A stretch of DNA of 64,000 nt from Flavobacterium aquidurense (GTDB lineage Bacteria > Bacteroidota > Bacteroidia > Flavobacteriales > Flavobacteriaceae). The stretch covers positions 62,001-126,000 of the forward strand of contig FNPS01000008.1 in NCBI GenBank assembly GCA_900107365.1, in the 5' to 3' direction. Below are positions 15,838-25,320 of this stretch, one piece after another. Under the pieces are notes generated by a model that was not told where the DNA came from, searched no databases, and saw only the letters and a program-made list of their open reading frames with translations. Position 1 is the stretch's first letter; every line of letters starts with the position of its first letter. The position numbers and the translations under genes are program-made.

Positions 15838-16701
15838 TTAAATCAGCTCTTCTACATGTTTTTTAATGTTTTCTGAAATTTTCTTAATTGGTAAATCGTT
15901 TTCATCATCACCAAAAGGATCTTCGATTTCCTCAGCAATTAATTCTAAACTTGCCAGAACATAAAAGATAAAAACAACTACAGGAACTACATAATAACCC
16001 AGACTTAAAGAATAACCAAAAGGCAAAGTCATCGTGTAAAAGAAAATGAATTTTTTGATAAAAGCACTGTAAGAGTAGGGAATAGGGGTGTTTTTAATTC
16101 GCTCACAGGCACCACAAATATCAGTAAAAGCAACCAGTTCGTTATTTAGAATAATAAGCTGGTCGCCTGTTATCTTTTTAGATTCGTATAAATCATTAAT
16201 TTTATGATACATCATTCGTTTTATCTGATTTGGTTTGTGCTTATGATGATCTAATTCTAAATCTACATCATCAAAAAGTTGTTTGGCCGTGTCAGAATTA
16301 TTTAAATGTTTGTACAAAATAGAAGCATAACCGGGAATAAACTTCCTGAAAAATTTACGATCGTTTTCATCTTTTAAAATAGCGGAAAGTTTAATTGCAA
16401 AATTGCGGCTGTTGTTGACTAAGCCACCCCAAAGTTTTCGTGCTTCCCACCAACGATCATACGCTGTATTGGTTCTGAAGACCAATAAAAGTGAAATTAC
16501 AAAACCTAATATTCCGTGCATTAACGGAATATTTTTGATATAATGATTGTTGTCAATTCCCAAATAACCGACTTCTAAATAACCAACAATTCCGGAATAA
16601 ATTCCAATTGCAATCATTAAAGGGAATAATTGTCGAACTGTATCTGATTTATGAAAACGAAATATAAAAGTAAGCCAATCTTTGGTATTGTATGAAATCA
16701 T
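15838..16701 (-). CDS. Bestrophin family (UPF0187) membrane channel-like protein
   Basis: A 287-aa protein with about four hydrophobic segments. It contains the hallmark LLVFRTNTAYDRWWEARKLWGGLVNNSRNFA (~75-105) after the first two helices, and a C-terminal GDDENDLPI region. Bacterial bestrophins form pentameric ion channels in the inner membrane. It is transcribed in the same direction as the efflux genes, downstream of tolC by 26 nt, so it could be part of the same transcript, but nothing suggests a shared function. Confidence 0.88.
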   Translation of the reverse strand: MISYNTKDWLTFIFRFHKSDTVRQLFPLMIAIGIYSGIVGYLEVGYLGIDNNHYIKNIPLMHGILGFVISLLLVFRTNTAYDRWWEARKLWGGLVNNSRNFAIKLSAILKDENDRKFFRKFIPGYASILYKHLNNSDTAKQLFDDVDLELDHHKHKPNQIKRMMYHKINDLYESKKITGDQLIILNNELVAFTDICGACERIKNTPIPYSYSAFIKKFIFFYTMTLPFGYSLSLGYYVVPVVVFIFYVLASLELIAEEIEDPFGDDENDLPIKKISENIKKHVEELI

Positions 16702-16727
16702 TTAAGTCTGTTTTGAAACAAATTTAC

Positions 16728-18038
16728 TTAAAAATTCATATTTCCAGCTAATTCTTTTAATGCAATTTCAGATAATTTAGCTACATATTGTGCATTACTG
16801 TAACGTACTTTTGCATTTACATAATTAAGCTGCGCCGTTCTGAAATCAAGTGTAGTTATAGTTCCAATTTTGAATTTATCCAACGTGATTTCTAAATTTT
16901 GACGGGCAATAGCCTCGTTATCTTCTTCAAGACCAATTAATTCTAAATTGGTTAAATACGTTTGAAAAGCGGTACTTAATTGTGTGTTCAGAATCATATT
17001 TTGTTGCTCAATTGCAATTTGAGAATTCACAATTTCCAGTTTTGCTACTTTTTCATTTCGATGTTGGTTAAAACCATCAAATATATTTAGCGTTGCATTA
17101 AAACCATAATTCAAACCTTTTGATGAAGCCTGACTGGTAAAGCCTAAACTAGACTGACTTTCGGTAAAGTTATATCCTGATGTTAAGTTTACAACTGGGT
17201 ATCTGTCTGCTTTTACTTGTTTCAATTGTAACTCGGCTATTCGTTTATTTATGATTTGAGCTTCTAAACCGGGATTTTGTTTTTGTGCCAATTCCATTAA
17301 ATTAGCCAAAACTAATGTGTTATCAACAGTAACCAAATCACTAACTTTAAAATCGATTTTTGGGTCACGGGCTAAGTATTGATTCAATAATATTTTAGCA
17401 TTCGCATATGATTCTTTTTGTCTTAATAAGGCAACCTGATCCGAATTTAAATCGACCTGAGCATTTAAAACTTCTAATTTTGATGCTTTTCCAATGCTAA
17501 AACGGTTCTGAGCCAGCTTTAAACGTTGTTGCGAAATCACGATTGTAGTATCTAACGCAGACAATTGTTGTTGCTGCTGCACTAAATCGTAGTACGAAGA
17601 ATTAACCTGAGCAATTTTCAATAAAATGGTTTGTTTTAACTGGGCATCACCCAGTTTTTGAAGCTCTTTTAACTGGTCCAGTCTGGCGAACATTTTCATT
17701 CCGTCAAAAACAGTCCATCCTAAACTTACGCCGTAATTTAAATTGTTGTTTTTAGCATTGTTCAAAGAGGTAGATGTACCATCCTGACGCGTTTGAGATG
17801 AATTTGTAACACTATTATTGTCTGTAATTGATGCAGTTGCAACAGGCAACATTCCGGCATTTCCGATAGTTACATTCGTTTCACTTATTGTGGAATTATT
17901 TTTGGCAATCTTAATTTCAAAATTATTTTCTAAAGCTATTTTCATAGCATCTTCAATAGTCAGAACTTCCTGGGCATTTATATTTGTAATGCAAAAGAAG
18001 AAGAATATTAAACTGCGGAACAAAATTTTAGTATTCAT
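16728..18038 (-). CDS. TolC-family outer-membrane efflux protein
   Basis: A 436-aa protein with a signal peptide (MNTKILFRSLIFFFFC...NAQ) and two OEP repeats. The first starts at LTIEDAMKIALENNFEIKIAKNN, the second around the middle (ELAQKQNPGLEAQIINKRIAELQLKQVKADRYPVVNL). It forms the outer-membrane channel for the RND pump encoded upstream. The start is set at the ATG just before the signal peptide; the frame extends 30 codons further upstream across the intergenic hairpin, which is unlikely to be coding. The hydrophilic extension would spoil the signal peptide. Confidence 0.93.
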   Translation of the reverse strand: MNTKILFRSLIFFFFCITNINAQEVLTIEDAMKIALENNFEIKIAKNNSTISETNVTIGNAGMLPVATASITDNNSVTNSSQTRQDGTSTSLNNAKNNNLNYGVSLGWTVFDGMKMFARLDQLKELQKLGDAQLKQTILLKIAQVNSSYYDLVQQQQQLSALDTTIVISQQRLKLAQNRFSIGKASKLEVLNAQVDLNSDQVALLRQKESYANAKILLNQYLARDPKIDFKVSDLVTVDNTLVLANLMELAQKQNPGLEAQIINKRIAELQLKQVKADRYPVVNLTSGYNFTESQSSLGFTSQASSKGLNYGFNATLNIFDGFNQHRNEKVAKLEIVNSQIAIEQQNMILNTQLSTAFQTYLTNLELIGLEEDNEAIARQNLEITLDKFKIGTITTLDFRTAQLNYVNAKVRYSNAQYVAKLSEIALKELAGNMNF

Positions 18039-18052
18039 ATTTGTTTTCTTTT

Positions 18053-18083
18053 GCCCCGAATTCAATTGACTTAAATTCGGGGC
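18053..18083 (-). other. Strong intra-operon hairpin between RND pump and tolC genes
   Basis: Perfect 10-bp arms GCCCCGAATT (18053-18062) and AATTCGGGGC (18074-18083) lie in the 52-bp gap. On the coding (minus) strand it is followed by AAAAGAAAAC, not T, so it is not a classical terminator. It may stabilise the upstream mRNA or set the ratio of pump to channel. Confidence 0.6.
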
Positions 18084-18090
18084 CAATAAA

Positions 18091-21000
18091 TTATTTACTT
18101 TCTTTTTCGTATTCGTCAATGTGATCAAATTCCGGATAATGTTTTCTGGCTTTAGACCACATTAAATAAATAGCCGGAATTACAAAAAGTGTTAGTGCCA
18201 AAGAGAAGATAGTTCCTCCAACAATTACAACTCCCATCCCGATTCTACTGGTAGATGCAGCTCCAAGTGACATTGCAATTGGTAATGCACCTAAAGCAAT
18301 CGCCAAACTGGTCATTAAAATTGGACGTAAACGTGCCTCAGAAGCTTCTAAAATGGCTTCTAATTTTGGTTTTCCCTGTTCTCGTAACTGATTCGCAAAT
18401 TCTACGATCAAAATACCGTTTTTAGTTACCAGCCCGATCAGCATTACCGTTCCGATCTGACTAAAAATATTCCATGTTTGATTGAATAACCATAAGGAGA
18501 ATAAGGCTCCGGCTACTGCCATTGGTACAGTTAAAATAATAATAAACGGATCAATGAAACTTTCAAATTGTGCCGCAAGAATCAAAAAGATTAATAATAA
18601 TGCCAATCCGAAAGCGAAAGAAGTATTCGAACTACTTTCAACAAAATCTCTCGATTCTCCACTTAAGTCGGTGGTAAAACTTTCATCTAAAACTTTAGCC
18701 TTGATGCGGTCCATTTCCTCAATACCATCACTAATACTTTTCCCCGGTGCTAAACCTGCAGAAACAGTTGCCGACATATAGCGGTTATTGTGATACAATT
18801 GTGGCGGATTACTTTGTTCTTCTATTTTAACAACATTATCCATCTGAATTAACTCTCCACTTTTGTTTTTTACAAACATCGAAGTCAAATCCAAAGGTTT
18901 AGAACGGTCTTTTTGATCAAACTGACCAATTACCTGATATTGTTTTCCGTTTTTAATGAAATAGCCAAAACGTTGACCACTTAATGAAAGTTGCAGGGTT
19001 TGAGCAATATCAATGATAGATATTCCTAAGCTTTCCGCTTTTTCACGATCAATACTTACGTTGATTTCCGGTTTGTTAAATTTCAGGTTAACGTCTGTTG
19101 TTGAGAAAACATCACTTTTACCCACTTCATCCATAAAAACAGGAATTTTCTCTCTCAATTTCTCAAAATTGGGGGCCTGAATAATATATTGAATTGGCAA
19201 ACCTCCACGTCTGTTCACGGAAATTGTTGGCTGTTGAAGCACAGATGTTTTGGCGCTTGGATATTTTTTAGTCCATTTTGTTAATTGGTCAGCAATATCT
19301 TTTTGTGACTTCTTTCTTTCATCGGGAGCTTTCAATGAAAGCCTAATGAAACCGGAATTTGTTGCAGAACCTCCTGAACCTCCCGCAGTAATTACCAAAC
19401 TTACTTTTTTCTCCGGAATGGAGTCATCAACCAGTTTTGACATTTCCTGCATAAAACGGTTCGTATATTCATAAGAAGAACCCTCCGGAGTTGTCATACG
19501 CATCGTTACAGAACTACGGTCATCGTATGGAGCTGTTTCTTTTGGAAGTATTGTAAAAAACAAATAGATCAATCCAAAACAAGCAATTAGAATAGGAAAA
19601 CTGATCCATTTTTTATCCATAAAACGTTGTAATGCATCAGCATAACCACTATTTAATTTTTCAAAAAAGGGTTCTGTTTTAATGTAGAATTTAGATTTTT
19701 TCTGTTCGCCGCCTTTCATCAAATAAGCATTCAACATTGGCGTTAAAGTCAAAGATACAAAGGCAGAGATCAGTACCGCCGCACCAATTACGACTCCAAA
19801 CTCACGAAAGAGTCGGCCTACGAAACCTTCTAAGAAAATAACAGGTAAAAACACTGCTGCCAAAGTCACAGAAATTGAGATTACAGCATAGAAAATTTCG
19901 TTAGAACCTTTAATAGCGGCTTCAATTGGTGACATTCCTTCTTCTACTTTTTTGAAGATATTTTCAGTAACCACAATTCCATCATCAACCACCAAACCGG
20001 TTGCCAGAACGATAGCTAAAAGAGTTAATACGTTTATCGAGAATCCAAAAAGCCACATGATAAAGAACGTAGCAATTAAAGATACCGGAATATCAATTAA
20101 AGGTCTAAAAGCAATTGCCCAGTCTCTGAAGAATAAATAGATAATGATAATTACCAGAATGATCGAAATTCCAAGAGTTTCGGCTACTTCCAATACTGAT
20201 TTTTTTACAAACAGCGTATTATCCAGTGCAATATTAAGTTTGATATCTTTAGGTAAATCCTTTTTTAAAGCGTCGTATTTTTTATAAAATTCATTTGAAA
20301 TATCTAAGTAATTGGCTCCCGGCATTGGTACAATGGCAAGACCAATCATTGGAAGTCCAGATGATGTTAAAGAAGTTTCTATATTTTCAGGTCCTAGTTC
20401 GGCACCACCAACATCACTTAAACGAACGATTTTATCTCCATCTGTTCGAATGATAATATTATTAAACTCTTCTGGTTTAGAAAGATTTCCGATTGTTTTT
20501 ACAGTCAATTCGGTATTGTTTCCGGTTAACTTTCCGGATGGCAATTCTACGTTTTGTGCGTTTAAGGCATTTCGAACATCAGAAACAGTACATTTATAGG
20601 CATTTAGTTTTACCGGGTCAATCCACAAACGCATCGCATAACGTTTCTGTCCCCAGATCTGAACACCGCTCACTCCTGGAATAGTTTCTAAACGTTGCGA
20701 AATAACATTTTCGGCATAATCACTTAATTCTAAAGAACTTCGACTGTCACTCTGAACCGTCATCGAAATAATAGATTCACTATCTGCATCTGCCTTAGAA
20801 ACTACCGGCGGCGCATCAATATCTTGTGGTAAACTTCTAACGGCTTGTGAAACTTTGTCACGAACATCGTTTGCAGCTTCTTCTAAGTTTTTATCTAAAT
20901 TAAATTCTATTGTAATACTGCTGCTACCCTGATTACTTGACGATGTGATATTTCGAATTCCGTCAATGGCATTTACTGCTTTTTCTAAGGGTTCTGTAAT

Positions 21001-21186
21001 TTGTGATTCAATAATATCTGAATTGGCTCCGGTATAGTTTGTTCTGATAGAAACTTGTGCAGGATCAATTGATGGGAATTCCCGAACACCCAAAAAAGTA
21101 TAACCAATGAAACCGAATAAAATAATTAAAAGATTCAGTACAATAGTTAAAACGGGTCTTCTTATACTTGTAGTTGATAAACTCAT
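18091..21186 (-). CDS. RND efflux transporter, HAE1 (AcrB/MexB) family
   Basis: A 1031-aa inner-membrane pump of normal length, with twelve membrane helices in two halves and two large periplasmic loops. The start MSLSTTSIRRPVLTIVLNLLIILFG is typical. Motif A GVREFPSIDP and the helix-4 proton-relay aspartates in ATGLVVDDGIVVTENIFKK are present, as is GLVTKNGILIVEFANQLRE in the second half. It works with the adaptor upstream and TolC downstream. Substrates cannot be told. Order adaptor-pump-channel on the minus strand; a 105-bp repeat-containing gap separates it from the adaptor. Confidence 0.95.
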   Translation of the reverse strand: MSLSTTSIRRPVLTIVLNLLIILFGFIGYTFLGVREFPSIDPAQVSIRTNYTGANSDIIESQITEPLEKAVNAIDGIRNITSSSNQGSSSITIEFNLDKNLEEAANDVRDKVSQAVRSLPQDIDAPPVVSKADADSESIISMTVQSDSRSSLELSDYAENVISQRLETIPGVSGVQIWGQKRYAMRLWIDPVKLNAYKCTVSDVRNALNAQNVELPSGKLTGNNTELTVKTIGNLSKPEEFNNIIIRTDGDKIVRLSDVGGAELGPENIETSLTSSGLPMIGLAIVPMPGANYLDISNEFYKKYDALKKDLPKDIKLNIALDNTLFVKKSVLEVAETLGISIILVIIIIYLFFRDWAIAFRPLIDIPVSLIATFFIMWLFGFSINVLTLLAIVLATGLVVDDGIVVTENIFKKVEEGMSPIEAAIKGSNEIFYAVISISVTLAAVFLPVIFLEGFVGRLFREFGVVIGAAVLISAFVSLTLTPMLNAYLMKGGEQKKSKFYIKTEPFFEKLNSGYADALQRFMDKKWISFPILIACFGLIYLFFTILPKETAPYDDRSSVTMRMTTPEGSSYEYTNRFMQEMSKLVDDSIPEKKVSLVITAGGSGGSATNSGFIRLSLKAPDERKKSQKDIADQLTKWTKKYPSAKTSVLQQPTISVNRRGGLPIQYIIQAPNFEKLREKIPVFMDEVGKSDVFSTTDVNLKFNKPEINVSIDREKAESLGISIIDIAQTLQLSLSGQRFGYFIKNGKQYQVIGQFDQKDRSKPLDLTSMFVKNKSGELIQMDNVVKIEEQSNPPQLYHNNRYMSATVSAGLAPGKSISDGIEEMDRIKAKVLDESFTTDLSGESRDFVESSSNTSFAFGLALLLIFLILAAQFESFIDPFIIILTVPMAVAGALFSLWLFNQTWNIFSQIGTVMLIGLVTKNGILIVEFANQLREQGKPKLEAILEASEARLRPILMTSLAIALGALPIAMSLGAASTSRIGMGVVIVGGTIFSLALTLFVIPAIYLMWSKARKHYPEFDHIDEYEKESK

Positions 21187-21291
21187 GTTAGATTTTAGAT
21201 TTAGAGTTTTGATTTTAGATTTTATAATAAAGAAAATAGAACATAGAGAATGAATTTGAAAAACTCATAACTCAAAATTCATAACTCAAAA

Positions 21292-22353
21292 CTATTTTTT
21301 AACTTGAACTTTTATAGGTGCTTCATTTTTCAATGACATAACTCCACTTGTGATTAATGTATCACCAGCTTTTAATCCTGAAAGAATTAAAATTGAAGCG
21401 TCAGTTCTTGTTGTTGCATCCACCATAACTTCCTTGGCTTTTCCCATATTGGCAATATAGACTTTTTTACCATCTTGTACCGGTACAATTGATTCTGAAG
21501 GAACAACAATTGCATCCTTAATAATACTTAAAGGTAATTTTACGTCGGCAAAAGTTCCCGGGAAAAGTTTTCCATCGATATTATCAGCAATAGCACGAAT
21601 TTTTAATGTACGGGTTGCTACTTCTACTTCTGGTTCAATTGCATATATTTTTGCTGAATAAACTTTGTCAGATCCTGAAACTGAAAAATCAATAGTTGAA
21701 CCTGATCGCACTTGAGAAGCATATTTTTCAGGAATAGAGAAAGTTATTTTTAATTTTCCTGTGTTGACCAATTTTGCAACTAAAACAGTAGGCGTTATAT
21801 ACGTTCCCGGTGAAATCGAACGTAAACCAATTTTTCCTGAGAAAGGTGCTTTGACAGAAGTCTTGGCAATTTGGGCTTTGATTAATTGAGTTTGTGCTTT
21901 CATAGAAGCATAATCTGCATTGGCAACATCAAATTCTTCCTGACTGATAGCTTCCTTTTGTAGTAATAATTTAGCTCTTCTTTCGTTTTCAGCAGCTAAT
22001 CCTTCTTTAGTCTGAGCTTGCCTTAGTTGTGCTCTTAATTCAATATCATTTACCTTAAAAAGTACCTGGCCTTTATTCACATTGGTGCCTTCAGTAAAAT
22101 AAATACCTTCGACAATTCCGGAAACTTCACTATGAATTTCTATTTGCTCATTGGCCTCAATAGATCCGGATAATGAAAGGTTATTATCAAATGTAGAAGT
22201 TTTAACTACAAGTCCTGTTACAGTTGTTGGACGGTCTTTATCGCCAGATTTTTTAGATTCGTCGTTTTTACTTTTGTTAGAAACAACTCTATAGGCGATA
22301 AACCCTCCGAGTACTATAATTAACAGGGCATAAATTAGATTTTTTACTTTCAT
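21292..22353 (-). CDS. RND efflux periplasmic adaptor (membrane fusion protein)
   Basis: A 353-aa protein with an N-terminal membrane anchor (LIYALLIIVLGGFIAYRVV) and lipoyl-like half-motifs (SGSIEANEQIEIHSEVSGIVEGIYFTEGTNVNKGQVLFKV; VKAPFSGKIGLRSISPGTYI). An alpha hairpin with many AQTKE/AENERR residues lies between them, and a beta-barrel and membrane-proximal domain follow. It bridges the pump and TolC. First gene of the operon. The downstream gap 21187-21291 contains TTTTAGATTTAGAGTTTTG-type repeats. Confidence 0.94.
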   Translation of the reverse strand: MKVKNLIYALLIIVLGGFIAYRVVSNKSKNDESKKSGDKDRPTTVTGLVVKTSTFDNNLSLSGSIEANEQIEIHSEVSGIVEGIYFTEGTNVNKGQVLFKVNDIELRAQLRQAQTKEGLAAENERRAKLLLQKEAISQEEFDVANADYASMKAQTQLIKAQIAKTSVKAPFSGKIGLRSISPGTYITPTVLVAKLVNTGKLKITFSIPEKYASQVRSGSTIDFSVSGSDKVYSAKIYAIEPEVEVATRTLKIRAIADNIDGKLFPGTFADVKLPLSIIKDAIVVPSESIVPVQDGKKVYIANMGKAKEVMVDATTRTDASILILSGLKAGDTLITSGVMSLKNEAPIKVQVKK

Positions 22354-22881
22354 AAAATTGAGGTAAATGTTTTTTTGGGATTGTTTTTAGTAGCTTACAA
22401 ATTTAACTTTTTGAACCGAAATCGAAAGAGGTTGGCGTTTATTTAACATTTGTATGTACAAGTTTTTAAATTAGATTACGTATTAGACTATTTCTCTTTA
22501 CAAAGGTTTAATGTTGGAGCAAAAAAAAAAATGCAGATGGAATTACAAAAAAATTAAATGTCTAAAAATGAGATAAACAAGATTTTTTTGTTCAGTTATA
22601 ACTTATAAAATACGTAAAAATACCTGCTTTAAAAATAAGAAAAATAACACATTGTGCCTTTTTTACGTATTTTAACTGATTTATTTTGCTCTTTATCGAT
22701 TTTATTTGTAACATTGGTAGTGTTAAACAATTATTTAATTTTTTTGTGAGAATATTAATGTTTTTACCATTTAATCGTTAATATATGTAGGTTTTTTATT
22801 TGTATTAAGTTAAATTTTGTGCTTTTTAGGAATCAATAAATTAACAACTGTTTATATTTTTAAATTAAAAGTCATCTGTTT
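22354..22881. other. 528-bp intergenic region without recognised gene
   Basis: Very AT-rich DNA between two divergent genes, with stops in all frames and no tRNA-like fold. No perfect TAnnTTTG box with correctly spaced TTG was found for either gene. TAAATTTTG at about 22810 is a near match for the plus-strand gene. The length suggests a long leader or an unrecognised small RNA, but nothing specific supports one. Confidence 0.5.
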
Positions 22882-23478
22882 ATGAGGAAAAAATTACTTC
22901 TTGGTTTATGGTTTTCACTTTTACTTTTTGCAATTTCTTATTTGTTTTGGCAAAATGAATATAAATACAGTTTGCCTACACCGGTTCCTCAAAATTATCA
23001 CGCTATAGCCCTAGGAAGTAAAGTGGATTTAAAATGTTGCATAACAGATCAAAGGCCTGTTTTTATACATTTTTTTAATCCTGATTGTCCATGTTCTCGT
23101 TTTAATGTTCCTCATGTTAGCGGGCTGATTAAAAAATATGGAGACCGTATAAATTTCAAAATTGTAGTTTTAAATAAAGAGAAGACGTTTACAATTGAAG
23201 AAATTCAGAAAAAATTTGACGCAAAAATTCCTGTCTATTTTGATGAACAAATAGCAAAAAATTGTGGTGTTTTCTCAACACCTCAGGCGGTTCTGGTCGA
23301 TGCTTATCAGAACTTGTACTATCGCGGAAATTATAATAAAACCAGGTACTGTACCAATGCTGACAGTAATTATGCCCAACAGGCAATAGATTCTTTATTA
23401 AGTCATACAAATACCCCATCATTTGATGCGTTAGCTCTCCAGGCTTATGGATGTTCGTTACCAAAATGCACTAAATAA
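22882..23478 (+). CDS. Membrane-anchored thioredoxin-like protein
   Basis: A 198-aa protein with an N-terminal signal anchor (LLLGLWFSLLLFAISYLFW). A thioredoxin-like domain follows: PVFIHFFNPDCPCSRFNVPHV with C69 and C71, and a cis-Pro loop in VFSTPQAVLVD. The usual CxxC is replaced by C-P-C-S, so disulfide chemistry may use C71 or the C-terminal cysteines (C163 and those in YGCSLPKC). It faces the periplasm. It is followed 25 nt later by a membrane sensor gene, probably in one transcript. Confidence 0.8.
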   Translation: MRKKLLLGLWFSLLLFAISYLFWQNEYKYSLPTPVPQNYHAIALGSKVDLKCCITDQRPVFIHFFNPDCPCSRFNVPHVSGLIKKYGDRINFKIVVLNKEKTFTIEEIQKKFDAKIPVYFDEQIAKNCGVFSTPQAVLVDAYQNLYYRGNYNKTRYCTNADSNYAQQAIDSLLSHTNTPSFDALALQAYGCSLPKCTK

Positions 23479-23503
23479 ATCTAACCTTAACATTACCTAA
23501 ATT

Positions 23504-24367
23504 ATGAAAGCAAAAGCTAGTTTGAACGAACAGGATTACCTGCACAATTTTATGTCTACTATGACACAAAAATCGGATACGATTATTAATTATGTTCTCG
23601 CCATTTATTTTCTCCTGGGGATTGCTTTAGCTTTTAAATACGATACTTGGGAGATTGGAGCAGGAGTAGGAACATTAAATTTATTAGCCTATTATTCAGC
23701 AAAATTTCTTCTTAAAAATTCCAAATTTTACCAGTACGTTCTTTCTGTTGTGCTCGCTATTTTTATGGCTCAGTACATTTATCAGATGCATGGTTTATTC
23801 GAAATGCATTTTACTGTTTTCATTGCCAGTACAATCCTGATTATTTATCAAAACTGGAAATTGCAAATCCCGCTTACACTTTTGGTTGTAGGACATCACG
23901 TTGCTTTGGCATACATGCAAAATGTTGTTTACACTGATCCAAAAGGAATACAATTGTATTTTTCGCAAGTTAATTTTGATACCGAAACCCTTGTTATACA
24001 CATTGTACTTGCTGCTGTTGTTTTCTTTATGAACGGCTATTGGGCTTACTACTTTAAAACACATAGTCAAAACCATATTTCTAAAATATCTGATGAATAT
24101 GAGTTAGAAAACATGAAATTGGCATCAGCAAAGTATACTTCTTTAACGGCCACAAAAGAATATAATGATTTTGTTCACAAAACAACTCTAGATCTAAAAT
24201 TGCCTGTTAGTTCAGTATTAAAACTTATTGATGTTTCAAAAGGGCATACAGATAATGATCAGCTTTTGAGTTATTTGGATATGATGCGCGATAGTGCTAA
24301 AAAAATTGACGATATGGTTAATGATATTCATGTAAAGTCGATAAATAGCAGACCACCGGGGCACTAA
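23504..24367 (+). CDS. Membrane sensor with degenerate histidine-kinase dimerisation domain
   Basis: A 287-aa protein with about six membrane helices (~28-185). They contain HGLFEMHFTVFIASTILIIYQNWK and VVGHH, a membrane sensor module also found on chemoreceptors, diguanylate cyclases and kinases. After a coiled linker comes FVHKTTLDLKLPVSSVLKLIDV (~223-244), which aligns with a HisKA core. However, L229 stands where the phospho-acceptor His should be, and there is no ATPase domain. It probably dimerises but cannot phosphorylate. It is followed 96 nt later by a free-standing PAS protein, a plausible partner. Confidence 0.7.
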   Translation: MKAKASLNEQDYLHNFMSTMTQKSDTIINYVLAIYFLLGIALAFKYDTWEIGAGVGTLNLLAYYSAKFLLKNSKFYQYVLSVVLAIFMAQYIYQMHGLFEMHFTVFIASTILIIYQNWKLQIPLTLLVVGHHVALAYMQNVVYTDPKGIQLYFSQVNFDTETLVIHIVLAAVVFFMNGYWAYYFKTHSQNHISKISDEYELENMKLASAKYTSLTATKEYNDFVHKTTLDLKLPVSSVLKLIDVSKGHTDNDQLLSYLDMMRDSAKKIDDMVNDIHVKSINSRPPGH

Positions 24368-24463
24368 AAGCTTTTATTTTATTCGTAATTAATAATTAAT
24401 ACTTTATGGAATTAAATACTACACTCAGAATGTAATTACAAATTAATTTAAAATACAAGATTT

Positions 24464-25069
24464 ATGGATACCAGAATTACCCGCCCGAATCCATCAGACA
24501 GAGAAGTTGATTGGAATAAAAATAAAGTATTACTTAGCAAAACGGATACAAAAGGAACTATTTTGTATGCCAATGAAGATTTTATTGACGTATCTGGTTA
24601 TGATGAATTTGAACTTATTGGACAACCTCACAATATAATTCGGCATCCAGACATGCCAAAAGTGATTTTTAAATTCTTATGGGACAGTATTAAAGCAAGT
24701 AATAATATTCATGCCATCATCAAGAATATGTCTAAAACGGGCAGATATTATTGGGTAATTACCGATTTTAAAATTATAGCCGATTCTGATGGACAAATCG
24801 TTGGTTACTTTGGAACAAGAAAATCTGTTCCGGAGGATATTATTATAAAATTTATCGAACCTCTGTATAAGAAACTTTTGCATATCGAAGAGGCCAGTGG
24901 AATGTTAGCATCTGAGGAATATCTGATTGGGTTTTTAGAAGAACGTAAAAAAACATATATGGAATATATTGATCATCTTGTCGCAACAGGAAAAGATGAT
25001 AAAAATAAAATAAGCAAAGGTCTTTTTAATGGTCTTTTTGAAAAGAAAGAAGTGCCTAAAAAGAAATAA
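24464..25069 (+). CDS. Stand-alone PAS-domain protein, Aer-like
   Basis: A 201-aa soluble protein. Residues ~20-130 form a PAS domain of the Aer type: SKTDTKGTILYANEDFIDVSGYDEFELIGQPHNIIRHPDMPKVIFKFLWDSI...GRYYWVITDFKIIADSDGQIVGYFGTRKSV. Aer PAS domains bind FAD and sense redox state. No output domain follows, only a helical tail (~135-201) ending in basic residues. The preceding gene encodes a membrane sensor lacking kinase activity, so the two may be separated parts of one signalling unit. Confidence 0.85.
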   Translation: MDTRITRPNPSDREVDWNKNKVLLSKTDTKGTILYANEDFIDVSGYDEFELIGQPHNIIRHPDMPKVIFKFLWDSIKASNNIHAIIKNMSKTGRYYWVITDFKIIADSDGQIVGYFGTRKSVPEDIIIKFIEPLYKKLLHIEEASGMLASEEYLIGFLEERKKTYMEYIDHLVATGKDDKNKISKGLFNGLFEKKEVPKKK

Positions 25070-25213
25070 TCAAAATTAAAATATACTTCATTGTATCGAA
25101 TAAAATATTCAAATCAACGAATTTGCACCCCAACAAATCTAAATCACCCTACCAAGGACAATTGAATATTTTTATCTTAATTCATCATGATTAAGACTGA
25201 TACAATGAGGTTT

Positions 25214-25320
25214 TTTTTTTAAAGTTGCTAAGGTTCTAAGATTAATAACTAAGTATCTCAGTATCTTAGAACCTTAGTATCTAAGAACCTTAAATTTTAG
25301 TAGTAGTATCTCAGCACCTT
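25214..25320. repeat. Heptad-periodic intergenic repeat (CTTAGAA/TTCTAAG type)
   Basis: Repeats of AAGGTTCTAAG and its complement CTTAGAACCTTAG, with spacers TATCTCAG and TAGTATC, alternate with a period near 7 and can pair into a long hairpin. The end touches the recG stop codon. The same family is seen near 14576, 14817, 35210 and 61520. Confidence 0.6.

Noticed and set aside
18053..18083. Terminator between RND pump and tolC
   Set aside because: No T run follows on the coding strand, and the adaptor-pump-channel genes are expected to be co-expressed.
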